A DNA stretch of 64,000 nucleotides, taken from Chitinophagaceae bacterium. Its GTDB lineage: Bacteria; Bacteroidota; Bacteroidia; Chitinophagales; Chitinophagaceae. Of this stretch, positions 9,191-19,751 are shown piece by piece. The stretch is taken from contig JAQBNL010000016.1 in assembly GCA_028288585.1 (NCBI GenBank), forward strand, positions 16,460 to 80,459, given 5' to 3'. The notes under the pieces are model-generated. The model saw nothing but the letters and a program-made list of their open reading frames with translations. It searched no databases and was not told where the DNA came from. Within the stretch, counting starts at the first letter, position 1; every line of letters starts with the position of its first letter. The position numbers and the translations under genes are program-made.

Positions 9191-10321
9191 TTATTTTTTC
9201 ATATGCAAACTAACATCAGCTATAATAGGAAAATGGTCGCTTAAGTTTTTAGGAATCCGGGTAAACTGTTCTATCATAAATTGTTTACCGGTAAAAATAT
9301 TATCAATCCTTAATGTTGGGGAAATACCGGAGAATGTTCTTCCAAAGGCAATTCCCTTTTCCACGAAAGCATTTTGTAATTCATCCCCTATCCTGCAATA
9401 GGCATAGGAGTTTGGCACATCATTAAAATCTCCGCAAACAATTACCGGGTAGGGGCTTTTATCTATTTCTTCTTTTACCCTGTCTGACTGTGCAGAACGT
9501 TTAAGAAACCCATGCTTTAGTTTACTGATAATACTTTTTGATTCGGAAAGCGCTGTATCAGTGTTGGTACCCGGGTTATCCAGGTATCTTAAATTACTCT
9601 GGGTGAATCTTAAAGATTGCAAATGAATATTAAATATTCTCACCGTATCATTATTGGCAATTACATCAATATATTGAAATATTGAATTATAATCGTGCGG
9701 AGGCTCGCTGATGGTTTGTTTATTAATTATAGGAAATTTTGAAAACGTAATAATGCCGAAATGGTGTGCCTGGTCAAAATCCAGCTTGGTTTCGTATGAG
9801 TAATAATAGCCGGTGAACTGCAGAATTCTTTTAAAATCTCCAAGGTAGTTTATAGCCTTGTTATCATCGCCGCCCACCATTTCCTGGAAGCAGGCAATAT
9901 CTGGCTGGTACTGCCTTACAAGATCCATCATCTTCACTTTTTTTTCAGGGTGCGTTTTGTATTCCAGTATATCAAAATGTTCCACATTCCAGCTCATTAT
10001 ACGCATGCTGTTCAACGTTTTTTGCCGGTTGAATTTCCCTGAAAAATGTAAGGGGAAAATATTCTGCACTGCCTTCCAGCAAAAAGCAATCGCTAGCAAT
10101 GATATTAGCATCCATATTTTTTTTGTGAAAAGCCAGCAGAAAAAAAAGATAATGAGGGTAAATAAAATATAGGGTAAGCTTAAGGTAAATAATCCAATGA
10201 ACCACCACCGCTCAGGGTTAAAAAACTTTACATAACTGCCCAATACAAAGCAAACAGCCGCCACAATATTGCAGATAATTAAAAACCTCTTGGTAACCCT
10301 TCTTAAAAATGGTTTTGCCAT
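9191..10321 (-). CDS. endonuclease/exonuclease/phosphatase family protein
   Basis: RIMSWNVEHF, ACFQEM, VIVCGDFNDVPNS, LSDHFPIIADV; N-terminal TM helices. Confidence 0.9.
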   Translation of the reverse strand: MAKPFLRRVTKRFLIICNIVAAVCFVLGSYVKFFNPERWWFIGLFTLSLPYILFTLIIFFFCWLFTKKIWMLISLLAIAFCWKAVQNIFPLHFSGKFNRQKTLNSMRIMSWNVEHFDILEYKTHPEKKVKMMDLVRQYQPDIACFQEMVGGDDNKAINYLGDFKRILQFTGYYYSYETKLDFDQAHHFGIITFSKFPIINKQTISEPPHDYNSIFQYIDVIANNDTVRIFNIHLQSLRFTQSNLRYLDNPGTNTDTALSESKSIISKLKHGFLKRSAQSDRVKEEIDKSPYPVIVCGDFNDVPNSYAYCRIGDELQNAFVEKGIAFGRTFSGISPTLRIDNIFTGKQFMIEQFTRIPKNLSDHFPIIADVSLHMKK

Positions 10322-10374
10322 TAGCGGTAAGCCTGATTTATGATTTGTATTGGTAAGTTACTGGATAGATATAA

Positions 10375-11313
10375 TTAAAAATCTGCTTCCCCGGCTCTTT
10401 TTAAAATATTTTTTTCTTCCTCAGTTAATAAATGATAGCCCTTCTGATTTATTTTATCAAGAATTTCATCAACTCTTTGCTGTGTTATGTTCGATCTTTT
10501 TATAAATGGTTTTTGTTTTCCTGTTTTATAAAAAACCTTTTCTTTAATTCTTCTTTGCACCTGCACTCCTTTTTTATCAGGGTTAAAAAGATTGATGAAC
10601 CATTCATACACATCATTCATCCACAAACTCCAGTCGCTGCCCCTGCGCAAACTAAATACAAACATAAACCCTATAAATGCCCCGGCAAGATGTGAAATAT
10701 TATAGGCAGCACTGGCACCTGATACGCCGGCAAAATCAATAATAACATATAGCAGTGTAAGCACCCAGATGGGTATACCGCCATTCAGCATTTTAAAAAA
10801 CCGATAGTCAGGGGCTATTGCTGTTGTAGCAACAGCAATAGCCATAGTGGCTGCATTAGAGCCATACAAGAATGAAAAATTTATGTTTGGTTTCAATTGA
10901 GGCAATAAATAGTTGGCAGCTATAAATGCAACAGCGCCGGCAATGCCTCCATAAATGTAAAGAGGAATTAATTTTCTATTGCCCGTAATGCCTTGTAAAA
11001 TTGAACCGAAAGCCCATAGCCAAAGCATGCTGGTAATTATAGTTAATACACGTATATGAATGAACATATTGGTAAAAACTGTCCATGGCTTTTGGGCTAT
11101 TGCCGAAAGTTTGGCTGGCATGATGAACCATGGCAATACATTATTTTCAAAACTGCCGGGAGCTGCTTCTATGATGTAATAAATAACCTGGAGAAACCAT
11201 ACGGCAATAAAAAAAATGGCATTGATACTTATTAATATCATTAATGCATTTCCATCAGCGCCTATGGAAATTTTGCGTTTTCGGTAACCGATATATCTTT
11301 CAGATTCACCCAT
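10375..11313 (-). CDS. rhomboid-family intramembrane protease with C-terminal cytosolic extension
   Basis: Multi-pass; candidate nucleophile FLYGSNAATMAIA and base NISHLAGAFIGF; C-terminal DEILDKINQKGYHLLTEEEKNILKRAGE. Confidence 0.82.
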   Translation of the reverse strand: MGESERYIGYRKRKISIGADGNALMILISINAIFFIAVWFLQVIYYIIEAAPGSFENNVLPWFIMPAKLSAIAQKPWTVFTNMFIHIRVLTIITSMLWLWAFGSILQGITGNRKLIPLYIYGGIAGAVAFIAANYLLPQLKPNINFSFLYGSNAATMAIAVATTAIAPDYRFFKMLNGGIPIWVLTLLYVIIDFAGVSGASAAYNISHLAGAFIGFMFVFSLRRGSDWSLWMNDVYEWFINLFNPDKKGVQVQRRIKEKVFYKTGKQKPFIKRSNITQQRVDEILDKINQKGYHLLTEEEKNILKRAGEADF

Positions 11314-11377
11314 AATATTCCAGATGGCTATAAAGTTACATCAATCTGCCGCCTCTATGCTTACGGAAAGTTAAGTT

Positions 11378-12013
11378 TTAGTAAAATGTTTTTTTGTTTG
11401 TTTTGCCCCATATAATCACCAAAATAAAACCCATCACCATGCCGCCGAGATGAGCAAAGTGGGCAATATTATCAGCTGCGCCAGGATGCAGGCCGCCAAA
11501 CAAATCGATGGCTGCATATATTGCCACCATATATTTTGCTTTAATTGGAAATGGAAACGGAAGAATATAAAATTGCGTATTGGGAAATAAATAAGCAAAT
11601 GCTGCAAGCAAACCCATAATAGCGCCTGAAGCTCCAATAGCGGCAGTGCCAACCATCATTTGCGCTACAGCCGCTCCTAAGCCACATGCAAGGTAAAAGA
11701 TCAAAAATCTTTTAGGACCCCAAACCCTTTCCAGCACACTACCAAACATCCACAAAGCATACATATTAAAAAGTATGTGAAAAAAATTTGAAGGATCATG
11801 TGCAAACATGTGGGTCACTAACTGGTAGGGTTTAAAAAGCCCGCTATCATAAGGATATAATGCCAGGTAATTGGTTAATCCCATGGTTTTATCCAAAACC
11901 ATTTGTGCTACATATACCAAAGCATTTATAATAATAAGATTTAAAACAACAGGGGTTGTCCGCTGCATTGAATTTCCGTATTGGGCCATCGATTCGTTTT
12001 TATTTATATGCAA
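11378..12013 (-). CDS. rhomboid family intramembrane serine protease
   Basis: HILFNMYALWMFG, GASGAIMGLLAAFAYLFP and AHLGGMVMGF motifs. Start may be internal (MAQYGNSM). Confidence 0.93.
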   Translation of the reverse strand: MHINKNESMAQYGNSMQRTTPVVLNLIIINALVYVAQMVLDKTMGLTNYLALYPYDSGLFKPYQLVTHMFAHDPSNFFHILFNMYALWMFGSVLERVWGPKRFLIFYLACGLGAAVAQMMVGTAAIGASGAIMGLLAAFAYLFPNTQFYILPFPFPIKAKYMVAIYAAIDLFGGLHPGAADNIAHFAHLGGMVMGFILVIIWGKTNKKTFY

Positions 12014-12014
12014 T

Positions 12015-13418
12015 TTACTGTTTCAATTCCAATAGCACCACGCACTCAATATGATGCGTATGGGGGAACATATCCAACGGCTGAATTTTAACAACGTTAT
12101 ATCTCTCGCTCAAAAGATTTATATCTCTTGCCTGCGTGGCAACATTACAGCTTACATATACAATTTTAGGCGCTGCGATCTCCAGCAATTTTATAATCAA
12201 TTTTTCGTGCATGCCTGCTCTTGGAGGATCAGTAATGATCACGCCAGGTTTTCCATGTTCGGCAAAAAAGGCTTCATTACAAATTTGGATAACATCCCCT
12301 GCAAAGAAATGCGCATGTTCAATATCGTTTAATAAAGCATTTTCCTTTGCATCCTTAATTGATTCTTCAATTACATCTACCCCAATTATTTTTTTTGCCT
12401 GTTTGCTTAAAAATATTCCGATACTGCCCGTGCCGCAATAAAGGTCATATACAATTTCATTACCGGTAAGTGCGGCAAAACTGTTGGCAATCCCATATAA
12501 ATTTTCGGCCTGCCTGGTATTGGTTTGAAAAAATGATTTGGGGGATATTTTAAATTTAAATTCGCCAAGTGTTTCTGTTATGTATCCCTTCCCAAAATAT
12601 ACCTGCGGATCAAGATCGTAAATACTGTCATTCCATTTTTGATTGATAGTGTAAAGCAATGTAGTAATGGATGGAATTTTTTCTAACAGGTAATCCAACA
12701 GTTTTTTAATCTCTGTTGTGTCATCATGGCCAAAAACAAAATTTACCATTATCTCCCCCATAGTGCAATAACGAAGAATAATGTTTCTTAAAAACCCTGT
12801 ATGCTCTTTTATATTATAATAAGAAAGATTGTTTTCAACTGCATACGCACGTACAGTATTGCGGATAAGATTATTTATATCATCCATCAGCCAGCATTCT
12901 TTGATATCAATTATTTTATCAAAAATGCCGGGAGCATGATAGCCCAGCGCATTCTCCTGCGGGATTTTTTCAGCCTTATTAATTTCTTCGCTGGTAAGAT
13001 ACCGCCTGTTACTAAATGTAAATTCCAATTTATTACGATAGTGAACTGTATTGCCAGAGCCGATGACAGGTAAGATTTCCGGTAACTCAACCTTGCCAAT
13101 TCTTTTTAAAACCTGTTCTGCTTCCTGTTGTTTGTATTGAAGTTGCTTTTCATAAGGAAGCATCTGCCATTTGCACCCGCCGCAAACGCCAAAGTGTATA
13201 CAAAACGGCTCCGCTCTTTCTTTTGAATATTCTGAAAAACTTATCGCCTTTCCTTCTGCCCAGTCTTTTTTATTTTTTGTTATAAAGATATCGGCCACAT
13301 CCCCCGGCACAGCGCCTTCAACAAATATCACTTTCCCTTCAATTCTGCCAAGTGATTTGCCTTCCGAGGCATAATCAGTTATGGACAGGTCTTTAACAAC
13401 AAATTTTTTCTTTCTCAT
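12015..13418 (-). CDS. rlmD: 23S rRNA (uracil-5-)-methyltransferase, RlmD family
   Basis: TRAM-like N-terminus, Fe-S Cys motif CIHFGVCGGCKWQ, DLYCGTGSIGIFL, DPPRAGMHEK, VSCNVATQARD. Confidence 0.92.
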   Translation of the reverse strand: MRKKKFVVKDLSITDYASEGKSLGRIEGKVIFVEGAVPGDVADIFITKNKKDWAEGKAISFSEYSKERAEPFCIHFGVCGGCKWQMLPYEKQLQYKQQEAEQVLKRIGKVELPEILPVIGSGNTVHYRNKLEFTFSNRRYLTSEEINKAEKIPQENALGYHAPGIFDKIIDIKECWLMDDINNLIRNTVRAYAVENNLSYYNIKEHTGFLRNIILRYCTMGEIMVNFVFGHDDTTEIKKLLDYLLEKIPSITTLLYTINQKWNDSIYDLDPQVYFGKGYITETLGEFKFKISPKSFFQTNTRQAENLYGIANSFAALTGNEIVYDLYCGTGSIGIFLSKQAKKIIGVDVIEESIKDAKENALLNDIEHAHFFAGDVIQICNEAFFAEHGKPGVIITDPPRAGMHEKLIIKLLEIAAPKIVYVSCNVATQARDINLLSERYNVVKIQPLDMFPHTHHIECVVLLELKQ

Positions 13419-13461
13419 CGCGGTAAAAATACTTTATAACCTATTAAATACGTTATTGAGA

Positions 13462-13545
13462 TTGCCACAAAGTCTCTAAGACTTAAAGAGGCTCAAAGAA
13501 TTAATTCAACTTAGTGTTTCTCCTGTCTTTGTGCCTTAGTGGCAA
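13462..13545. repeat. imperfect inverted repeat, dispersed-repeat type
   Basis: TTGCCACAAAGTCTCTAAGAC pairs with GTCTTTGTGCCTTAGTGGCAA at 17 of 21 positions. Confidence 0.65.
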
Positions 13546-13630
13546 ACATTATTGATAAAATGTTAAGGATTTTAAATGAAGTACACTCTTTGGATTCGTT
13601 TAGATATTTTTGTCACCATTATTTATATTG

Positions 13631-15058
13631 ATGAAGAAATTTTTTAGTTCTCTTATTTTATTTCTTGTTGCCTGCACAGCAAAAAGCCAATACCAGGTAA
13701 CGCTGCAAACACCCAATTATAAAAGCGGGCTCGCCTATCTTACTTATTATTATGGAAAGAACAGGAATATAGAAGATTCTGCTGTTGTAAATAATAAAGG
13801 CATTGCTGTCTTTAAAAAGAATGCAAAATTATTGCCCGGCATTTATTCAGTTATTTTCCCCGGCAAAACAAACTTTGTTGATTTTTTTGTGGACAAAGAA
13901 CAGGTTATTTCCATCAAAGCCGATACTGCTGACTTGCTTAATAAAACAATAGTAACGGGCTCAAAAGAAAACTCCCTCTTTCAGCAATATCAAAAATTTA
14001 TATCTACAAAGAGCAGGCAACTGCGGGCAGAGCAGCAGGCGTATACCAGCAGCAAAACAAAAGATGATTCTGTTTTACATGAAAATAATTACCAGAAGTT
14101 TAATAAAGAACTTAATCAATACAGGGAGAATATCATAAAGCAATACCCGCAATCTATGCTGGCTGGTTTATTTAAAAGCATGAAGGAACCGGGCTTTGCA
14201 ATTGTGCATCCTGTAACAAAAGAGGATTCAATAGCTAACTACAACTTTTATAAAAAACATTATTGGGATGGAATTAATTTTGCAGATAACAGGGTGATAC
14301 GCACTCCATTCTTTTTACCAAAAGTTGAAAGATATTTCAGGGACATTTTAGTTCCCTCCGCCGATACGATAATTAAAGAAGCTGATTATTTATTACTGCT
14401 GGCACGTCCCAATTCAGAGATGTATAAATTTTTATTGAACTGGCTTACGGATGAATATATGTATCCAAAATACATGGGGCAGGATGCAGTGTTTGTTCAC
14501 CTGTTTGAAAAATATCATTCAAAAGGTGTTTCAAACTGGCTCAATGAAAAGCAATTAACCGCCATTTCTAACAGGGCATATATGGTTATGTCAAATTTAA
14601 TTGGCGAGCAGGCCGCAGACCTCGATATGGTAGACAGCACAGGAAAACCTTATCCACTATATAAGGTAAATGCAGCCTATACAGTTGTTGTTTTTTGGGA
14701 CCCGACCTGTGGCCATTGCCGTGAGGAAGTTCCGAGACTTGATTCCCTATATCATGCAAAGTGGAAGCAACAGGGAGTTAGGATATATGGTGTGCTCAGT
14801 GAGAATGAAAAAACAAAATGGGTTGAATTCATCAAAGAAAATAATTTAAAAGACTGGATACACGTTTACCAGGCAGAAGAAACAAAAAAAGCCATTGCTG
14901 ATGCCAAACTCCCCGGCTATAAGCAACTATATGATATTACCCAAACGCCTACCCTATATTTGCTGGATAAAGAAAAGCGGATAATAGCAAAGAAGCTAAC
15001 CCTGCAGCAAATGGATGATGTGTTGCAAACCAAACTAAAAAATAAACCTGCTAATTAA
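13631..15058 (+). CDS. thioredoxin-like/TlpA-family lipoprotein-type protein (DUF4369-like N-terminus)
   Basis: CxxC active site VVFWDPTCGHCREEVPRLDSLY. Track start 13610 is TTG; ATG at 13631 gives the signal peptide MKKFFSSLILFLVACTA. Confidence 0.88.
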   Translation: MKKFFSSLILFLVACTAKSQYQVTLQTPNYKSGLAYLTYYYGKNRNIEDSAVVNNKGIAVFKKNAKLLPGIYSVIFPGKTNFVDFFVDKEQVISIKADTADLLNKTIVTGSKENSLFQQYQKFISTKSRQLRAEQQAYTSSKTKDDSVLHENNYQKFNKELNQYRENIIKQYPQSMLAGLFKSMKEPGFAIVHPVTKEDSIANYNFYKKHYWDGINFADNRVIRTPFFLPKVERYFRDILVPSADTIIKEADYLLLLARPNSEMYKFLLNWLTDEYMYPKYMGQDAVFVHLFEKYHSKGVSNWLNEKQLTAISNRAYMVMSNLIGEQAADLDMVDSTGKPYPLYKVNAAYTVVVFWDPTCGHCREEVPRLDSLYHAKWKQQGVRIYGVLSENEKTKWVEFIKENNLKDWIHVYQAEETKKAIADAKLPGYKQLYDITQTPTLYLLDKEKRIIAKKLTLQQMDDVLQTKLKNKPAN

Positions 15059-15070
15059 TTTTATTTATTA

Positions 15071-16924
15071 ATGAAAAAGCTTTTTTTATTTTTCATTCTT
15101 GCCTGCCTTACCTCCGGCATTTTTTCCCAAGCATTATTTACTTACGGAAATAATGTAGTTACCAAAGATGAATTTTTAAGAGCTTATAATAAGAACAAAA
15201 CGGCTGTTACCGATAAGGCAATGGCCTTGCGTGAATACCTTGACCTTTATATCAAATTCAAGCTGAAAGTAAAAGCCGCAAAAGATATGCGGATAGATAC
15301 ACTGGCATCAATGGCTAATGATCTTCAAAATTTTCGTACGCAAATTGAAGAGAGTTATCTCAATGATGAAAGCCGGGTAAACGCCTTAACACAGGAGGCT
15401 CTTGAACGCAGCCAGAAAGATATACATGTTGCTTATTTATTTTTTCCCTTGCAGGATTTCAAGGATTCAATTTCTGTGGAACAACATTATAAATTATCAA
15501 AACCATCCTGGACAGACATCGGGTATATTACCACGTTTTCTCTGCCTTATGATTTTGAAAATATTGTATACTTATTAAAACCCGGAGAAGAGAGTCGCCC
15601 ATACCGGACTAAAACCGGCTACTATATTTTTAAAAATATTGAGGAAAGAAAAGCGGTTGGTAAAATAAAGGCAGCGCAAATTTTAATTGCGCTTCCTGAA
15701 GGCGCAAAGGAAGAAGATAAAATCAGCGCCAAAAAAATTGTTGACTCTGTTTATAAAGCATTGCTTGCCGGGGCTGACTTTAGTGAAACAGCAAAAAGTA
15801 TCAGCAATGATAAGATGACTTATATGTCTGGCGGGTTAATGCCGGAGTTTGGTGTGGGAAAATATGACCCGGCCTTTGAAAATAAAGTGTTTGCCTTACT
15901 TAAAGATGGTGATATAACTGAGCCTATTCAAACCCAATTTGGATATCATATTGTAAAAAGATTATTAAGAACAGAAATTCCGCTGGATAAGAATAATGAA
16001 AGTTATCTATACACAGTAAAGCAACAGGTTCTACAGGACAGCAGGATTAAATCTGCAAAAGAAAAATTTTTAAGCGATGTTTTAAAGAAATTAAATTATA
16101 AAAAAAATACAGGAGTTAAAGAAAATGATCTATGGAAATTAACTGACAGCTTTGTGGTGGCCAATAAAAAAATAATCGTTCCTAACCTGAATGCCAATAC
16201 TGTTTTGTTCTCACTTAATAATCAAAATATAAAAGTCAGTGAGTGGCTTGCTTTTATAAAAGATTATAAAGCTACGAGTTCAAATTATGGAGAATCGGAT
16301 AGTGCGTTAATGAATAAATTTATTTCCAAAATTGCGCTGGAAAATTATAAAAAAAGATTGCCGGATTTTAATCCCGGATTTGCATACCAGCTACAGGAAT
16401 TTAAAGATGGTAATATGTTGTTTGAGGTAATGGAGAGAAATGTATGGAATAAGGCTTCCAACGATAGTACAGGACTTAAAATGTATTACGACCAGCACAA
16501 AACAAAATATACATGGAATGAAAGCGCTGATGCAGTTTTAATTTCCTGCTCCAATGAAAAAACGGCAACTGATGTTGCCGGGCAAATTAAAAAAGGTAGA
16601 AGCTGGAAGCAGGTAGCAGAAGAAAATCTATCGCAGATACAAACAGACTCCGGCAGGTATGAGCTTATCCAGATACCTGCAAAGCCAAATACAAAATTTA
16701 TTGAGGGAATGATTACAGAACCTTTGGTGAATGAAAATGACGGCACCGCAACCTTTGTAAAAATCTTAAAAATATATCCTGCTAACCAGCAACGGAATTT
16801 TGAAGAAGCCCGTGGATTAGTGATCAATGATTATCAAAATTATCTTGAAGAAAAATGGATAGAGCAACTGAAAAAGAAATATCCTGTTAAGGTTAATGAA
16901 AAAGTCTTCCAGTCGTTGCTGTAA
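15071..16924 (+). CDS. periplasmic peptidylprolyl isomerase, parvulin/SurA-like
   Basis: Parvulin motif KIKAAQILIALPEGA...DFSETAKSISND...GGLMPEFGVGKYDPAFENKVF...FGYHIVKRL; signal peptide. Confidence 0.9.
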   Translation: MKKLFLFFILACLTSGIFSQALFTYGNNVVTKDEFLRAYNKNKTAVTDKAMALREYLDLYIKFKLKVKAAKDMRIDTLASMANDLQNFRTQIEESYLNDESRVNALTQEALERSQKDIHVAYLFFPLQDFKDSISVEQHYKLSKPSWTDIGYITTFSLPYDFENIVYLLKPGEESRPYRTKTGYYIFKNIEERKAVGKIKAAQILIALPEGAKEEDKISAKKIVDSVYKALLAGADFSETAKSISNDKMTYMSGGLMPEFGVGKYDPAFENKVFALLKDGDITEPIQTQFGYHIVKRLLRTEIPLDKNNESYLYTVKQQVLQDSRIKSAKEKFLSDVLKKLNYKKNTGVKENDLWKLTDSFVVANKKIIVPNLNANTVLFSLNNQNIKVSEWLAFIKDYKATSSNYGESDSALMNKFISKIALENYKKRLPDFNPGFAYQLQEFKDGNMLFEVMERNVWNKASNDSTGLKMYYDQHKTKYTWNESADAVLISCSNEKTATDVAGQIKKGRSWKQVAEENLSQIQTDSGRYELIQIPAKPNTKFIEGMITEPLVNENDGTATFVKILKIYPANQQRNFEEARGLVINDYQNYLEEKWIEQLKKKYPVKVNEKVFQSLL

Positions 16925-16990
16925 TTTTAATATCTCTCACAAAAAGATCATCTAATATTTCCACGTTATTTTTTTTATTGTATACCTGTT

Positions 16991-17005
16991 GGCAAAGTTT
17001 TTGCC
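16991..17005. repeat. small perfect inverted repeat
   Basis: GGCAAA-GTT-TTTGCC upstream of the porin-like gene. Confidence 0.5.
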
Positions 17006-17063
17006 TTACTGAGGAAAATTAATTATACCCTCATTATTAATCAAGAAAACTAAACCTAAAACA

Positions 17064-17759
17064 ATGAAAAAACTACTAGTGACGGCATTTGCTTTTGCAA
17101 TGCTTACAAATGCCAAAGCCCAGTTGTATTTACAGGGAGGCGTTAACCTTGCCAACATTACTAAAACCACCAGCGGGCAAACGGAAGACAATAATATGCT
17201 TACCACTTTCAATGTTGGTATATTAAATCGTTGGGGTCTGTCAAAAGTTGTTGACCTTGAAAGTGGTGTTCTGTTCACAGGGAGAGGCTCAAAGGCAGAA
17301 ACATATTATACCAGTGGCAACACAACGGATAACTATGTAAAAACTAAATTCAATCCTTACTACATCGAGGTGCCATTGAACATAGTTGTAAGAGTTCCGC
17401 TTCAAAAAACATATGGCCTTTTCTTCCATGCCGGGCCGTATGCAGCAATAGGGGTTGCGGGCAAATCAACCACAGATCAAAAACTTATTGGCATAACCAG
17501 TCATTCTGAAAATGATATCCAGTACGCCAATGATGATCCTTTTACCTCAAGACAGGAAGATGCTTCTTACTATAAATTAAAGCGATTTGATTTCGGCTTA
17601 AATGTTGGCGGCGGATTTGATCTTGGCAAGTTGTTGCTTAAGGTTAACTATGGCTATGGCTTAACAAAAATTAATTCTACTGAAAGCAATAACGCATCAG
17701 ACGATAAAAATAAATACCGCACACTGAGTTTTTCTGTTGGCGTCCCTATCGGAAAATAA
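17064..17759 (+). CDS. outer-membrane beta-barrel (porin family) protein
   Basis: Signal peptide MKKLLVTAFAFAMLTNAKAQ; alternating beta pattern ending in RTLSFSVGVPIGK. Confidence 0.82.
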   Translation: MKKLLVTAFAFAMLTNAKAQLYLQGGVNLANITKTTSGQTEDNNMLTTFNVGILNRWGLSKVVDLESGVLFTGRGSKAETYYTSGNTTDNYVKTKFNPYYIEVPLNIVVRVPLQKTYGLFFHAGPYAAIGVAGKSTTDQKLIGITSHSENDIQYANDDPFTSRQEDASYYKLKRFDFGLNVGGGFDLGKLLLKVNYGYGLTKINSTESNNASDDKNKYRTLSFSVGVPIGK

Positions 17760-17796
17760 TTTAATTAGATATTATTCAAAATTCCGAAAGTGATTT

Positions 17797-17828
17797 AGCT
17801 CCGTCCTTTAGGGCGGAGTATTTTTTTA
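17797..17828. terminator. bidirectional-type terminator hairpin
   Basis: CTCCGTCC-TTTA-GGGCGGAG followed by TATTTTTTT, between convergent genes. Confidence 0.75.
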
Positions 17829-18779
17829 TACAATCTGTCTTACAGCATTAACTATTACGTGGGGTTTGCCAAGTGTATAATAATGAAGAACAGGTACGCC
17901 GGATTTTTTTAATTCTTTTGATTGCATTAACAGCCATTCGGTACCAACAATCTCCACATCAGCATCCGTTTTGCATTTTAAAATTTCATTGCTAAGCTCA
18001 GTCGGAATATCAACATGAAATGTTCTTGGCAAAACTGATAATTGCTTTTTTGAAGTAATGGGTTTTAAGCCCGGGATGATGGGAACATCAATTCCCGTTT
18101 CCTTACATGCCTTTACAAACTCAAAATATTTTTTATTATCAAAGAACATTTGAGTAGTAACATAACAGGCTCCGGCATCAACCTTTGCTTTTAAATAATT
18201 AAGGTCGGTTTGCAGGTTTGGCGCTTCAAAATGTTTTTCAGGATAGCCTGCCACCCCAATACAGAACTGGGTTTTAGAGCCATCTCTTATATCTTCTTCT
18301 AAATAAATTCCATTATTAAGATCAACCACCTGTTTTAAAAGATCGCTGGCATAACGATGGCCGTTTATTTCCGGCTCAAACAATGTTTCATTTTTCGCTG
18401 CATCGCCTCTAAGCACCAAAACATTATCTATCCCTAAAAATGCCAGATCAATTAAAGCGCTTTCTGTTTCCTGTTTACTAAACCCTCCGCATATTAAATG
18501 CGGCACAGCATCTACTTTATAATGATTCATTATAGCAGCGCAAATTCCAACAGTACCAGGCCTTTTCCTTACTTCTACTTTATCAAATGTACCATCAGCC
18601 TTTTTTTTAAAAACCTGCTCGCTGCGGTGATAGGTTACATTTATAAATGCGGGTTTAAATTCCATAAGCGGATCAAGATGATCGTAAATGGAATTAATTG
18701 TTTTACCCTTAAGAGGCGGTAAAATTTCAAAAGATATAACTGTATCCTTTCTCTCTTTTATGTGATCGGTAACTTTCAT
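17826..18779 (-). CDS. metF: methylenetetrahydrofolate reductase
   Basis: VISFEILPPLKG, VLRGD, FCIGVAGYPEKH, TQMFFDN, PIIPGLKPITS. Confidence 0.95.
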   Translation of the reverse strand: MKVTDHIKERKDTVISFEILPPLKGKTINSIYDHLDPLMEFKPAFINVTYHRSEQVFKKKADGTFDKVEVRKRPGTVGICAAIMNHYKVDAVPHLICGGFSKQETESALIDLAFLGIDNVLVLRGDAAKNETLFEPEINGHRYASDLLKQVVDLNNGIYLEEDIRDGSKTQFCIGVAGYPEKHFEAPNLQTDLNYLKAKVDAGACYVTTQMFFDNKKYFEFVKACKETGIDVPIIPGLKPITSKKQLSVLPRTFHVDIPTELSNEILKCKTDADVEIVGTEWLLMQSKELKKSGVPVLHYYTLGKPHVIVNAVRQIV

Positions 18780-18795
18780 GCTTGTTTACAAAATA

Positions 18796-18805
18796 GTTTG
18801 CAAAC
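18796..18805. repeat. 10-bp palindrome in the divergent metF/lptB intergenic region
   Basis: GTTTGCAAAC. Confidence 0.4.
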
Positions 18806-18890
18806 ATACTCAAGTGCAGGTAAAACGCAAACTTGTTAAACTAAACTTTATAAGGGCTACTTATATTATTTTTGTTGAAATACAGTTGTT

Positions 18891-19640
18891 TTGGACCAAA
18901 CCATTTACGCAAAGGATATTGTAAAACATTACGGAAAACGTGCCGTTGTAAATCATGTTTCTTTTCATGTTAAACAGGGAGAAATTGTTGGCTTGCTTGG
19001 CCCCAATGGCGCAGGTAAAACCACAAGCTTTTACCAGGTAGTTGGTTTGATAAGACCTGATGAAGGTGATATTTTTTTAAATGAGCTTAATATCACTAAA
19101 CTTCCCATGTACAAAAGGGCAAAAATGGGTATTGGCTATTTACCCCAGGAGGCAAGTGTTTTTAGAAAGCTTAGTGTTGAAGATAATATTGCAGCCGTTC
19201 TGGAAATGAGCAAATACAGTAAAAAGCAACAAAAAGAAAAATTAGAATCACTGATAGATGAATTAAGATTAAGCCACGTTCGTAAAAGTAATGGTGATGT
19301 GCTTAGTGGTGGCGAAAGAAGAAGAACAGAAATAGCAAGAGCGCTGGCTGTAGACCCTAAATTTATTTTACTGGATGAACCATTTGCAGGTATAGATCCT
19401 ATTGCCGTAGAAGATATTCAATCCATAGTAAATAAATTAAAATACAAGAATATCGGTATCCTTATCACCGACCACAACGTAAACGAAACCTTATCTATTT
19501 GCGACAGGGCCTATCTTTTAATAGAAGGAAAAATTTTTAAACATGGCACTGCCGAAGAGCTTGCAGATGATGAACACGTAAGAAGATTATACCTCGGGAG
19601 AAATTTTGAATTAAAGCGGAAAGATTTTTTACAGGCGTAG
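18891..19640 (+). CDS. lptB: LPS export ABC transporter ATP-binding protein
   Basis: TTG start; Walker [10 protein letters not shown], signature LSGGERRR, Walker [21 protein letters not shown], typical of LptB. Confidence 0.93.
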   Translation: MDQTIYAKDIVKHYGKRAVVNHVSFHVKQGEIVGLLGPNGAGKTTSFYQVVGLIRPDEGDIFLNELNITKLPMYKRAKMGIGYLPQEASVFRKLSVEDNIAAVLEMSKYSKKQQKEKLESLIDELRLSHVRKSNGDVLSGGERRRTEIARALAVDPKFILLDEPFAGIDPIAVEDIQSIVNKLKYKNIGILITDHNVNETLSICDRAYLLIEGKIFKHGTAEELADDEHVRRLYLGRNFELKRKDFLQA

Positions 19641-19700
19641 GTGGCAATGGTCAACGTGAATGCTCATTAAAACTAAAACATCTGTCCTTTTATATTTTTA

Positions 19701-19728
19701 TTTCACGATTGACGTTTCACGATTGACG
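19701..19728. repeat. 14-bp tandem duplication
   Basis: TTTCACGATTGACG x2. Confidence 0.8.
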
Positions 19729-19751
19729 AAATATATCTATTTTGCTTATAT

